From Saccharothrix longispora (GTDB lineage Bacteria; Actinomycetota; Actinomycetes; Mycobacteriales; Pseudonocardiaceae): a stretch of DNA of 33,007 nucleotides. The DNA lies in contig NZ_NSDM01000034.1 in assembly GCF_030852425.1 (NCBI RefSeq), forward strand, positions 1 to 33,007, given 5' to 3'. Shown here one piece after another: positions 13,979-22,078 of this stretch. A program made the position numbers and the translations under genes. The notes below the pieces were generated by a model. It did not search any database. It saw only the letters and a list, made by a program, of their open reading frames with translations, and was not told where the DNA came from. The stretch's first letter is position 1, and every line of letters begins with the position of its first letter.

Positions 13979-16912
13979 CTACCCGAACAGCTCCACGTGC
14001 AGCTGGAACGCCGTGGCGATCTCAGCCTGCGCCCAGAACCGGTGGTAGGTGAAGGTCGGCGCGGGGCCGCCGTCCAGGTAGGCCTGGACCTTCGGCCAGT
14101 CCGGGTCCTGCTTGAACATGGACCGGATGTCGGTGAACGAGACGCCCGGCCGGATCTGGTCGCCGTTGGGCATGGTGCCCGACCAGCCCGACGGGACGTA
14201 CGGACCCTCGCGCGTCGACGTGTTGTACGTGTCGTCGAAGCGGTTGTAGTCCGCCCGCGTCTCGGGCACCGCGATGCCCTTGTCGTCCCGGTGCGCCAGC
14301 AGCGCCGTCAGGAGGCCCTCACCGACGGTCTTCGCCTGGGCGTTGCCCGACTCGGCCGCGTAGTTGAGGAGCGTCTTGGCGTAGGACGCGGCGATGCCGA
14401 CGTCCTGGCTGTGGTTGAGCACCCGCACGCGCAGGTTCGCGTTGGCGCCCGGGTTGGTGGCGTTCCAGTTGTCCGGCGCGCCGGTCCACTCCAGGTCGGA
14501 CGGGATCTGGAACGCCCCGTTCGCGCCGACGGTGGTGTTCGCGATGGCCCAGGGGACCCACTTGTCGAGGATCTTCTTGGCCGCCGCGTTGCCCGTCATC
14601 TCGTACAGGGCGGCGGTGCGCTCCATCTGCCACGCCTGGAAGCCGAACCAGCGGTTCGACGGCGGGTCGCGCCACACCGGGTGGGCGTCGTAGAACATGC
14701 CGTAGAAGGTCGGCGTGCCGGCCGGGGGCTGGCCGTACGAGCCTTCCCACGTGTTCGTGACACCACCGGCGATGCCGCCGTCGGCCGACTGGAGCCACTG
14801 CAGCATCTCCAGCTGGCGGGTCATCGAGGTGGCCCAGTCCTGCTGGCCGGTCGCCGACTTCGGCTTCAGGGCCGGCACGTTCGCCAGCGCGTAGGCCGCC
14901 AGGGGGTTCTGGTAACCCTGGTGCGAGGCGCCGGAACCGATGCGCCACGCCCAACCGGCGGACGTGTCGGTGGCGCCGCCCCACGCGTAGTACCAGGACA
15001 TCAGGTAGTGCGCGCTGTCCTTGCCGGTGCCACCGGGGCAGGTGGTCGGGCTGGTGCAGTTGCCGATCTTCTTGAAGTACTTGTCGAACATGGCGTAGCG
15101 GAGGTAGTCGCCCATCTTGGCCGCCTTCGCGACCTCCGGGGCGATCTCGCTGCCCTTGCCCTGCTCGGTCGCCCACTCCTGCGCCAGCAGCGCCACCTGC
15201 ACCGCACGCGCGTCGGCGTCCGGGGCGTTGGTGTACTTGTACTGCTTGGCGTAGCTCGCGTCCTTGGTGAACAGGTCGAGGTAGCCGTTGGGGCCACCGT
15301 GCGCGAACGTGTCGCAGGACGGCTGCGGGATGGTCTCCCACACCGACTCCGACGAGCCGCGCTGGTAGGTGTTGATGTACGCGGGGGCCGCGTCGGACTC
15401 GTCACCGCACCGGCCGAAGCCGTAGGTGTTGTCGACGTCGATCAGCCAGTGCATGCCGTAGATGTCGTCGGTCCCGTAGGCCGACTTCAGCTCGGCCGCG
15501 ATCGGGTCGCGGCCCACCGGCGCGTTGCTGTCGAGCTGGGACGGGTACTGGTCCATCCGCGGGTGCTCGGGGGCGTACGTCGCCGGCTTGGACGGGTCGT
15601 ACTTGTTGTTCGTCGGCTGGTCGGCCGTCGCCGGGATGATGTACTTCTCCATCGAGGCCCAGGCCTTCTTGAACGAGGCCCACTCACCCGTGATCCGGGC
15701 GTAGCTGGCCTCCAGCCACAGGTAGTAGCTGAACGCCTCGGACGTGGTCTGGTGACCGTGGTCCGGCGCCTCGACCATCAGCGTCTCGATCGAGTGGTAC
15801 GGGACCTTCAGGCCGTCCGGGAACGTCCGGAAGTAGCCGCTGGCCGGGTCGTGGATCTTGGCGTACAGGTCGAGGAACGCCTGCTCGAAGTCCGACGCGG
15901 AGCCGTCGACCTCGCGCACCTCGACCGTGGCCGGGGCGATGCCGGTGGAGCTGACCGTGAACGTGGCCGTGCCCAGGGCGCCGCCGTTGTCCGCCGAGGT
16001 GACCGTGACGTTCTGCTTGGTCGCCCAGTTCGACGGGGTGAAGGTCAGCGACGCGGGACCGGCCGTGAGGTCGGTGCTGCCCGCGGAGCGGGAGACCGCC
16101 ACCGTGACGTTGGCCGTCGGCGCGGTCGCCAGCGACACGCCGAACGTGCCGGTGTTGCCCTGCCGGACGCTCAGCGAGTTCGGGCTGACCTGGACCGCCT
16201 GGCCCGCGAGGACCCGGATGCCCACGGCGGTCGACGTGCCGACCCCGCCCTTGTCGTCGGTGGCCCGGGCGGTGATGGCGTGCTCGCCGACCGCGGCACC
16301 GGTCCACGAGCCCGTGAAGGGCGCCGAGGTGTCGGTCGCGACGACCACGCCGTCCGCCAGGAAGTCCACCTTGGCGACGCTGCCGTCGGTGTCCGCCGCG
16401 GTCGCGGCCATCGCGATCGCCGCGCCGCTCTGGAACGCCTGTCCCGCCGTCGGCGAGGTCAGCGACACGCTCGGCGCGGTGTTCGGGCCGGTGCAGGGCG
16501 TGCCGTTGAGCGCGAAGTCGGTCGGCGGGTTGTTGCTGCCGGTCCACGAGCCGTTGAAGCCGACCGTGGTCTGCGCGCCGGACGCGAGGTTGGGTGACCA
16601 GGTCGGAGCGGCCACGGTGACCACCGAGCCGCTCTGGCTGAACGTGCCGCTCCACCCCTGCTGGACGCGCTGTCCGTTCGGGAAGGTCCACGTGAGGCGC
16701 CAGTTGTTGACCGCGTCACCCTGGTTGCGGATGGCCACGCTGGCGCCGAAGCCGCCCTGCCACTGGTTCGTGACCTGGTAGTTGACCGTGCACGTCACGG
16801 CCGCGTTCGCCACGGGGGCGACGAACGGCATAACACCCGCGGCGGTCGCTGCCGCGGCTATCAGCGCGAGCGGTCCGGTGCGCAACCGTCCCGCTCTGGT
16901 GCGGTACCTCAT
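13979..16912 (-). CDS. Secreted GH48 reducing-end cellobiohydrolase with N-terminal CBM2
   Basis: A 977-residue processive exocellulase. The signal peptide is about residues 1-38 (cleavage near ANAA). A CBM2 cellulose-binding module follows (about 39-140, with NQWQGGFGA and the surface tryptophans). Next is an Ig-like domain (about 144-237), then a Calx-beta-like module (about 238-335, with SVRQGNTGTFGVSL and LTFTPSNWAT). The GH48 catalytic domain is about 339-977, with the general acid E392 in GHQTTSEAFSY and normal size. GH48 enzymes release cellobiose from chain reducing ends and synergise with GH9 and GH6 enzymes, both encoded next door. The ATG has GGAGGAGGA 4-12 nt upstream. The gene lies 127 bp after GH9 on the same strand; a hairpin stands between them, and no CelR-type box is seen in the gap. 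Confidence 0.96.
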   Translation of the reverse strand: MRYRTRAGRLRTGPLALIAAAATAAGVMPFVAPVANAAVTCTVNYQVTNQWQGGFGASVAIRNQGDAVNNWRLTWTFPNGQRVQQGWSGTFSQSGSVVTVAAPTWSPNLASGAQTTVGFNGSWTGSNNPPTDFALNGTPCTGPNTAPSVSLTSPTAGQAFQSGAAIAMAATAADTDGSVAKVDFLADGVVVATDTSAPFTGSWTGAAVGEHAITARATDDKGGVGTSTAVGIRVLAGQAVQVSPNSLSVRQGNTGTFGVSLATAPTANVTVAVSRSAGSTDLTAGPASLTFTPSNWATKQNVTVTSADNGGALGTATFTVSSTGIAPATVEVREVDGSASDFEQAFLDLYAKIHDPASGYFRTFPDGLKVPYHSIETLMVEAPDHGHQTTSEAFSYYLWLEASYARITGEWASFKKAWASMEKYIIPATADQPTNNKYDPSKPATYAPEHPRMDQYPSQLDSNAPVGRDPIAAELKSAYGTDDIYGMHWLIDVDNTYGFGRCGDESDAAPAYINTYQRGSSESVWETIPQPSCDTFAHGGPNGYLDLFTKDASYAKQYKYTNAPDADARAVQVALLAQEWATEQGKGSEIAPEVAKAAKMGDYLRYAMFDKYFKKIGNCTSPTTCPGGTGKDSAHYLMSWYYAWGGATDTSAGWAWRIGSGASHQGYQNPLAAYALANVPALKPKSATGQQDWATSMTRQLEMLQWLQSADGGIAGGVTNTWEGSYGQPPAGTPTFYGMFYDAHPVWRDPPSNRWFGFQAWQMERTAALYEMTGNAAAKKILDKWVPWAIANTTVGANGAFQIPSDLEWTGAPDNWNATNPGANANLRVRVLNHSQDVGIAASYAKTLLNYAAESGNAQAKTVGEGLLTALLAHRDDKGIAVPETRADYNRFDDTYNTSTREGPYVPSGWSGTMPNGDQIRPGVSFTDIRSMFKQDPDWPKVQAYLDGGPAPTFTYHRFWAQAEIATAFQLHVELFG

Positions 16913-16989
16913 GCGTCCTCCTCCTGCACGGATCAGCCGTTGACCCGCGAGCTTCCAAAAAGGCGGCGGTGTGGGGCGGGAGCTGGGTT

Positions 16990-17028
16990 CGGCACGGGAC
17001 GCCTGGGCGCGCAGAACGCCCCGTGCCG
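16990..17028 (-). terminator. Hairpin terminator or attenuator between GH9 and GH48
   Basis: A 12-bp stem with one mismatch (CGGCACGGGACG with CGCCCCGTGCCG) and a 15-nt loop starts 12 bp after the GH9 stop. It may end the GH9 transcript or reduce read-through into GH48. There is no T-run. Confidence 0.55.
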
Positions 17029-17039
17029 GGTCTGCGTGC

Positions 17040-19727
17040 CTAGGGTTCGACGCCCCAGGCGAGGGTGGTGCCGGTGTAGGCGGTCACCCGGTCGAAGTCG
17101 GCCAGCGCGGTGGTGGCGCGGTAGCTGTGGTCGTTCGACTGGTCGAACGGCGACCAGTCGGACTTGGCCACCCGCAGCTGGACGTCACCGGTGCTCGCGC
17201 CCGGCGCGAGGGACCCCGCGCCGAAGGTGACCTGGAGGTAGGAGTCCGCGCCGGGCCGCGCGGTCGGGAGCGTGACGACGGTGGCGCGCACGTTCGCGCA
17301 GCCGACCACCGCCCAGTCGCAGAACACCTGGTGGTTCGCGGTGGCGCCGTCCCGGGTGAACCAGTACCGCAGGGTGACCGTCGACCGGTCGACCGCCGCG
17401 GTCCCCCGGTTGACGGCGGCGAGCGTGACGCCGATCTGGTTGACGCTCGTGCCACCGCCGCCGCGCTGCTGGGCGACCACCGAGCCGGTGGGGCCGGTGC
17501 CGGCGGAGCGGGTCCGGAAGGTCGCGACCGCGCCGGTCGCGGACGTGTTGCCCGCGCCGTCGCGGGCCCGGACGGCGAACGAGTAGGCGGTGTCCGGGCT
17601 GAGCCCGGTGAGCTGGAACGCCGGGGTGGCCGGGGCACCTGCGATCGTGCCGTCCGCCCGGAGCACGTCGTAGCCGACCACCCCGACGTTGTCGGTGGAC
17701 GCCGTCCAGCGCAGCGTCGCGCCGCTGCCGGTGACGTCGGACACTGTGAGTCCACCCGGAACGGTGGGCGCCTCGCGGTCCACCACCGCCGGGCCGGGCT
17801 CGCGGCCCCACAGCACCGCGCCGTCCTGCACCAGGGTGAGGCGGTCGGTCTGCGCGACGGTGTTGCCGGAGCCCAGTCCCTCGTGGGACCAGTCGTTGGC
17901 GGGGTCCCAGGTCCCCGTGCTGGTGATGCGGAACTGCACCTCGTGCCGGTGCGCGGACTGCCCGCCCGGGTACACGCCGGGGCACGGCACGTCCACGTAG
18001 TACACCTGGCCACTGTGCTGCCGGGGCGCGCTCGGCGTGCCGCACTGGTTGTAGTTGGTGGTGACGGTGATCTGGTCGGGTGTCGTCGCGCCGTCGAGGG
18101 TGAAGTAGTAGCGCAGCGAGCCGGTGAACGCCCGGGCCGGCCACGCGGACCTGTTGAGGATGAACGACTTCACCTCGGTGAAGCCGGGCGCGCTCTGGTT
18201 GACCGAGGCCTGCACGGTCAGCTCCGGGCCGTCGGGGGTCTCGGCGACCGGGAAGTCCGCGAGCGGCGTGCCGCCGTACTCGGCGTGGAGGCGGGCGAGC
18301 GCGCCGGTGAAGCCCGCGTTGTAGTCCAGCGCGACCTCGTTGGCGATGTAGTCGGTGCGGTCGTCGGTGTAGGCGTCGTTGTTCGTGCTCGGGCCGCCGA
18401 CCAGCGCGCCGTACAGGACGTGCCTGCTGGTGGCGGGTTCCCGCATGGTGTCGGCCCACGCGCCGTGCGCGGTGCGGTGGTGCGGGTTGCGCGGCGGGTT
18501 CGCGCCGAAGCCGACGACGAAGCTGGACTTGCGCGGGTTGTCGCCGAGCGCGTAGTTCACCTGCCGCACGCCGAAGTCGTGGTAGGTGGTGGCGCGCGCC
18601 GGGTCGGTGGCGCGCAGCCAGTCGGCGTGCGTCAGCGCGACGAACGCGGTGTTGGCGGCGTAGCGCAGCGAGCCCCAGGTGTCGAGCACGGCCTGGCCGC
18701 CGGGCGAGTACCGGACCCGGTTGCCCTGGTACCCGGTGGTCCAGTAGTCCAGCCAGCGGTTCGTGTCGTCCACGTACTGCTGCTCGCCGGTCAGCTTCGC
18801 CATCAGCGCGTAGGCGCCGTAGGACTTGTCGTCCCAGGCGATCGTCCACCGGTAGGACCGGGTCGTGCTCTGCGGTTCGGTGGACAGCTTCGGGTACTCG
18901 GCCTTGGCCTTGGCCAGGTAGGCCGCGTCACCGGTGGCGCGGTGCAGCCAGATGGCGCCCCACACCAGCTCGTCCTGGTAGCCGCTGTGGGAGTTGTAGA
19001 ACTTCGCCGCGTCGGTGATGCAGGAGCTGTACTTGCCGCGGTGGGTGTCGGCGAAGGAGTACAGCTGCTTCGCGTGCGCCAGCAGGGTGTCCGCGTAGGT
19101 CGGGTCGGACCGCCGGAAGACCATGGACGAGGCGGCCATCGCGGCGGCGTACTCGCCCGCGAGGTCCGAGCCGGGGCAGGACGCGTCGACCTTGTAGGAC
19201 GGGCGGGCCATCTGCATGACCTCGGCGGCGCCCCACCACTTGTGGTCGTCGTCGCCCGCGCCGACCTGCCCGTACACGACGTTCGGGCTCGGGTGCGCCT
19301 TGATGATCCAGTCGGTGCCCCACTTGAGGTTCGCGAGGAGGTGCCGGAGCTGGCCCGAGTCCTCGTAGGCGCCCCGGTTCTCCACCGCGCCCCACGCGAG
19401 CATGGTCATGCTCGCCGCGAACGGCAGGCCGAACTTGACGTGGTCGCCCGCGTCGTAGAAGCCGCCGGACAGGTCGAGGCCGACGTCGGCGCCGTCGCGC
19501 AGCGCCGAGTCGCCGCGCCAGTTCACCCGGTTGTCCGCCGGCAGGTCGCCGGACCGCTGCGCGTCGTAGAACCAGATCGACTTCTGGAGTGCTTCGCCGT
19601 AGTTGAACGCGGGCGCGGCGTCGGCCTGGACGGGGGCCTGTGCCGATGCCTGGATCGGGGTCGGGGTCACGGCGCTGACCAGCACGGCGAGCGTGCCGAT
19701 CAGCACTCCGGACATGCGTCGTCGCAT
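17040..19727 (-). CDS. Secreted GH9 cellulase with CBM3c, FnIII and C-terminal CBM3
   Basis: An 895-residue processive endoglucanase of the theme-B type. The signal peptide is about 1-37. The GH9 barrel (about 39-482) has the catalytic base motif GGFYDAGDHVKFG (D92, D95), the His signature NPPRNPHHRTAHG (about 410-422), and the general acid E464 in DRTDYIANEVALDYNAGF. CBM3c (about 500-642) follows directly, as in enzymes where it feeds the chain into the active site. Then come FnIII (about 653-740) and a second CBM3-like domain (about 748-895) as the C-terminal anchor. Related actinobacterial Cel9A enzymes usually end in CBM2, so the CBM3 is notable. The ATG at 19727 has GGAGGA 6 nt upstream and gives the signal peptide MRRRMSGVLIGTLAVL; the frame upstream of it crosses the CelR box. 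It is divergent from GH6. Confidence 0.95.
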   Translation of the reverse strand: MRRRMSGVLIGTLAVLVSAVTPTPIQASAQAPVQADAAPAFNYGEALQKSIWFYDAQRSGDLPADNRVNWRGDSALRDGADVGLDLSGGFYDAGDHVKFGLPFAASMTMLAWGAVENRGAYEDSGQLRHLLANLKWGTDWIIKAHPSPNVVYGQVGAGDDDHKWWGAAEVMQMARPSYKVDASCPGSDLAGEYAAAMAASSMVFRRSDPTYADTLLAHAKQLYSFADTHRGKYSSCITDAAKFYNSHSGYQDELVWGAIWLHRATGDAAYLAKAKAEYPKLSTEPQSTTRSYRWTIAWDDKSYGAYALMAKLTGEQQYVDDTNRWLDYWTTGYQGNRVRYSPGGQAVLDTWGSLRYAANTAFVALTHADWLRATDPARATTYHDFGVRQVNYALGDNPRKSSFVVGFGANPPRNPHHRTAHGAWADTMREPATSRHVLYGALVGGPSTNNDAYTDDRTDYIANEVALDYNAGFTGALARLHAEYGGTPLADFPVAETPDGPELTVQASVNQSAPGFTEVKSFILNRSAWPARAFTGSLRYYFTLDGATTPDQITVTTNYNQCGTPSAPRQHSGQVYYVDVPCPGVYPGGQSAHRHEVQFRITSTGTWDPANDWSHEGLGSGNTVAQTDRLTLVQDGAVLWGREPGPAVVDREAPTVPGGLTVSDVTGSGATLRWTASTDNVGVVGYDVLRADGTIAGAPATPAFQLTGLSPDTAYSFAVRARDGAGNTSATGAVATFRTRSAGTGPTGSVVAQQRGGGGTSVNQIGVTLAAVNRGTAAVDRSTVTLRYWFTRDGATANHQVFCDWAVVGCANVRATVVTLPTARPGADSYLQVTFGAGSLAPGASTGDVQLRVAKSDWSPFDQSNDHSYRATTALADFDRVTAYTGTTLAWGVEP

Positions 19728-19761
19728 GCGGTTCCTCCGGGGGGCAGGGCGGTGGAGGTTT

Positions 19762-19777
19762 CTGGGAGCGCTCCCAG
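19762..19777. promoter_or_regulatory. CelR/CebR-type operator before GH9
   Basis: CTGGGAGCGCTCCCAG is a perfect 16-bp palindrome containing the 14-bp TGGGAGCGCTCCCA site known for CelR/CebR regulators of actinobacterial cellulase and cellobiose genes. It lies 35 bp upstream of the GH9 ATG, over or just after the predicted transcription start, as expected for repression relieved by cellobiose. Confidence 0.92.
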
Positions 19778-19783
19778 TGCGGG

Positions 19784-19812
19784 ACTGTAACGGCATCGAA
19801 ACACCGTGAAAA
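19784..19812 (-). promoter_or_regulatory. Predicted GH9 promoter
   Basis: On the minus strand, TTTTCA (19812-19807), a 17-bp spacer and TACAGT (19789-19784) lie 6 bp before the operator. The same layout with similar spacer sequence occurs at GH6, which supports the call. Confidence 0.55.
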
Positions 19813-20243
19813 GAGGGTTCGACCACAAACCCTTGACAAGTTGACCTCACCAGGTCTCGCTTGGTGGGCCAAACGTTCGCCGCCGATGGACCGGATGCCG
19901 CAAGGCGGCCCTCGACGCCGGAGAGTCACCCCCGAACGCCCCCGCCTGCCGCACCTGCGGCCGACATGATGCCGGAGATGTCCGATTTCCGGGCACTTCC
20001 AGTCCGAACGGCCGCAAAGCCGATCGACCCGCCGGCGTAATTCGACAGATTTTCGACATCAACTTCACAGTCGACGCAATGCTTGCGACGCTCACCCGAT
20101 CAGCGCAATACGCCATCACATCAGTTACCCAGGGTGTCGAACAGTACGGACTCCAGCGGGCAGGACCGATTGAGATGCGCCTCAACAGGGCTTTCGCGCA
20201 CGCACCGTGAGCAATCGTGGGGACACCCCTGCGTCACACCCCC

Positions 20244-20273
20244 TTTTCCGCACGGTTTCGCAGTGGCTACAGT
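20244..20273 (+). promoter_or_regulatory. Predicted GH6 promoter
   Basis: TTTTCC (20244-20249), an 18-bp spacer and TACAGT (20268-20273) lie 8 bp before the operator. The spacer shares CACGGT and TTTCG blocks with the GH9 promoter. Confidence 0.55.
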
Positions 20274-20281
20274 CCTGCCAC

Positions 20282-20297
20282 CTGGGAGCGCTCCCAG
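20282..20297. promoter_or_regulatory. CelR/CebR-type operator before GH6
   Basis: CTGGGAGCGCTCCCAG, identical over 16 bp to the GH9 site, lies 43 bp upstream of the GH6 ATG and immediately after the predicted -10 element. Confidence 0.92.
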
Positions 20298-20340
20298 TCC
20301 GGTCAGACCCCCGTTGCACCGACGCTGCGAGGACCTGCTG

Positions 20341-21765
20341 ATGCACTCTCCCCAAGCACTCGGCCCCGACCGCGAGGGCCACCGCGCGCACTCCACGAGC
20401 AGGCTGGCCGCCGCGACGGCGTTGTCCGGCGCACTGGTCGCGAGCGCGGTGGCGCTCGTGCTCGGCGGCGGTGCGACCAACGCCCTGGCCGCCGACTCCG
20501 CGTTCTACGTCGTGCCCGACACCTCCGCGGCGCGGTGGGTGGCGCAGAACCCGGGCGACTCGCGGGCCGCGGTGATCCGCGACCGGATCGCCAACGTGCC
20601 GCAGGCGCGGTGGTACACCACGACCAACACCTCGCAGGTCCGCGCGCAGGTCGACTCGTTCGTCGGCGCGGCGGCGGCGGCCGGGAAGATCCCGATCATG
20701 GTCGTCTACAACATCCCGAACCGCGACTGCGGTGGCGCCAGCGGTGGCGGCGCCCCGTCGCACCAGGCGTACCGGGCGTGGGTGGACGAGGTCGCGGCCG
20801 GTCTCGCCGGGCGCCCGGCGTCGATCATCCTGGAACCGGACGTGCTGCCGATCATGAGCAGCTGCCAGAGCGAGGGCCAGCAGAACGAGACCAAGGCGTC
20901 GATGGCCTACGCGGGCAAGAAGCTCAAGGCCGGGTCGTCGCAGGCGAAGGTGTACTTCGACATCGGCCACTCGGCGTGGCTCACGCCGGCCGAGGCGGCG
21001 AACCGGCTGCGCGGGGCGGACATCGCCAACAGCGCCGACGGCATCGCCACGAACGTGTCGAACTACCGGTACACCCGGGACGAGGTCGCGTTCGCCAAGG
21101 CGGTGCTGAACAACCTGGGCGACAGCAGGTTCAAGGCCGTCGTCGACACCAGCCGCAACGGCAACGGGCCGCTGGGCAGCGAGTGGTGCGACCCGGCCGG
21201 GCGCGCGATCGGCACGCCCAGCACCACCGACACCGGCGACGCGCAGATCGCCGCGTTCCTGTGGGTGAAGCTGCCGGGCGAGGCGGACGGCTGCATCGCC
21301 GGCGCGGGCCAGTTCGTGCCGCAGCGCGCGTACGACATGGCGATGGCCGCGGGCCCGACCAGCACCACCACGAGCACGTCCAGCACCACCAGCACCACCA
21401 CTACGACCACGACCACTACGACGAGCACGACGACGACCACCACGCCACCCGCGGGGACCGGGTGCCGGGTGAGCCATCGCGTGATCAACCAGTGGTCCGG
21501 CGGTTACAGCGGCGAGATCGTCATCGAGAACCGGGGTGCTTCGATCGACTCCTGGACGTTGACGTTCTCCGCACCCGGTGTGACCGTTTCCCAGGGCTGG
21601 AACGGGACGTGGACCGACACGGGCGACACCGTGCGCGTCGTCAACGCGTCCTGGAACGGCAGGCTCGCGACCGGCGGTACCGCGACCGTCGGGTACAACG
21701 CGAGCTTCAGCGGCGGCACCCCACCGTTCTCTTCTCCCACTGTGAACGGTGCGGCGTGCGCCTGA
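20341..21765 (+). CDS. Secreted GH6 endoglucanase with C-terminal CBM2
   Basis: A 474-residue secreted cellulase. The signal peptide is about 1-51 (cleavage near NALAAD). The GH6 domain (about 52-338) has IPNRDCGGASGGG (D129), the proton donor D167 in SIILEPDVLP, and WVKLPGEADG (about 308-317). Its short length (about 287 residues) fits the open-cleft endoglucanase type rather than the longer, tunnelled cellobiohydrolases. A Ser/Thr-rich linker (about 340-370) leads to CBM2 (about 374-474, NQWSGGYSGEIVIENRG and GWNGTW). The ATG at 20341 is chosen because GAGGA lies about 8 nt upstream and a signal peptide begins there; the frame runs upstream through the operator without meaning. It is co-regulated with GH9 through an identical operator and is followed by a strong hairpin. 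Confidence 0.95.
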   Translation: MHSPQALGPDREGHRAHSTSRLAAATALSGALVASAVALVLGGGATNALAADSAFYVVPDTSAARWVAQNPGDSRAAVIRDRIANVPQARWYTTTNTSQVRAQVDSFVGAAAAAGKIPIMVVYNIPNRDCGGASGGGAPSHQAYRAWVDEVAAGLAGRPASIILEPDVLPIMSSCQSEGQQNETKASMAYAGKKLKAGSSQAKVYFDIGHSAWLTPAEAANRLRGADIANSADGIATNVSNYRYTRDEVAFAKAVLNNLGDSRFKAVVDTSRNGNGPLGSEWCDPAGRAIGTPSTTDTGDAQIAAFLWVKLPGEADGCIAGAGQFVPQRAYDMAMAAGPTSTTTSTSSTTSTTTTTTTTTTSTTTTTTPPAGTGCRVSHRVINQWSGGYSGEIVIENRGASIDSWTLTFSAPGVTVSQGWNGTWTDTGDTVRVVNASWNGRLATGGTATVGYNASFSGGTPPFSSPTVNGAACA

Positions 21766-21784
21766 TGCCGTGACAGCCCGCACC

Positions 21785-21840
21785 GGAGCGGCCCGCTTCC
21801 CCGACCTCGGCAGTCGTCGGGAGGCGGGCCGCTCCTTATA
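21785..21840 (+). terminator. Terminator after GH6
   Basis: A 16-bp stem (21785-21800 with 21820-21835, one G-T pair) is followed by TTATA. It begins 20 bp after the GH6 stop, and its tail overlaps the probable -10 element of the next gene. Confidence 0.85.
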
Positions 21841-21842
21841 CC
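21837..21842 (+). promoter_or_regulatory. Possible -10 element of a leaderless transcript
   Basis: TATACC ends 8 nt before the GTG at 21851, the spacing expected when transcription begins at or next to the start codon. No -35 element is clear. GGGCAG just before the GTG could instead serve as a weak ribosome site. Confidence 0.4.
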
Positions 21843-21850
21843 CTGGGCAG

Positions 21851-22078
21851 GTGACCGAACCGATGCCCGCCGAGGCCCTCGCCGCGCTGGCCGACGACCC
21901 GAGTCCGGACATCCGCGCGAGCCTGCTCCTGCGCCCCGACGCGCCCGCCGAGCTGCGCTACCAGGTGCACGCGGCGCTCGCCGCCGAGGCCGCCGCCGGC
22001 GACCGCGCGGCCGAGAACGCCCTGGCGTGGGTGCGCCTCTCCCGGTCCGGTCGCACCGCCTGCGACGGTCCCGAATGA
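21851..22078 (+). CDS. Small variant-leucine-rich-repeat-like protein
   Basis: A 75-residue protein with no signal peptide or membrane segment. The stretch ALAALADDPSPDIRASLLL (about residues 9-27) followed by RPDAPAELRYQVHAAL matches the pattern of LRV/HEAT-like helical repeats, in which DPxPxVR and RPDxPxxL recur; only about one and a half units are present. The GTG start follows a -10-like TATACC. The ATG at 21863 is an alternative start. The stop overlaps the next ATG as ATGA, so it is co-translated with the YchJ gene. No function can be assigned. Confidence 0.7.
   Translation: MTEPMPAEALAALADDPSPDIRASLLLRPDAPAELRYQVHAALAAEAAAGDRAAENALAWVRLSRSGRTACDGPE

Larger units (their letters stand above)
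19728..20340. promoter_or_regulatory. Divergent GH9/GH6 intergenic region (613 bp)
   Basis: No gene is supported here. Each end carries a promoter with a CelR/CebR-type box (listed separately). The middle, about 19,840-20,240, is noticeably poorer in G+C than its surroundings (for example around 20,040-20,130) and has no convincing start site or codon bias. I see no RNA gene in it. Confidence 0.6.

Noticed and set aside
16931..16990. Diverged CelR half-site before GH48
   Set aside because: On the minus strand TTGGAAGCTCGCGG matches only the left arm in part and is not palindromic, so it is not reported as an operator.
19847..20185. 112-residue minus-strand frame in the GH9/GH6 intergenic region
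   Set aside because: No domain similarity, no ribosome site and weak third-position bias. It lies in the less GC-rich part of the gap.
20083..20340. Upstream extension of the GH6 frame
   Set aside because: It crosses the promoter and CelR box and would bury the signal peptide; ATG 20341 has its own ribosome site.
21357..21450. Thr-codon repeats in GH6 (and at 31640-31720) as CRISPR or regulatory repeats
   Set aside because: They are in frame and encode flexible Thr-rich linkers between folded domains; there are no spacers.
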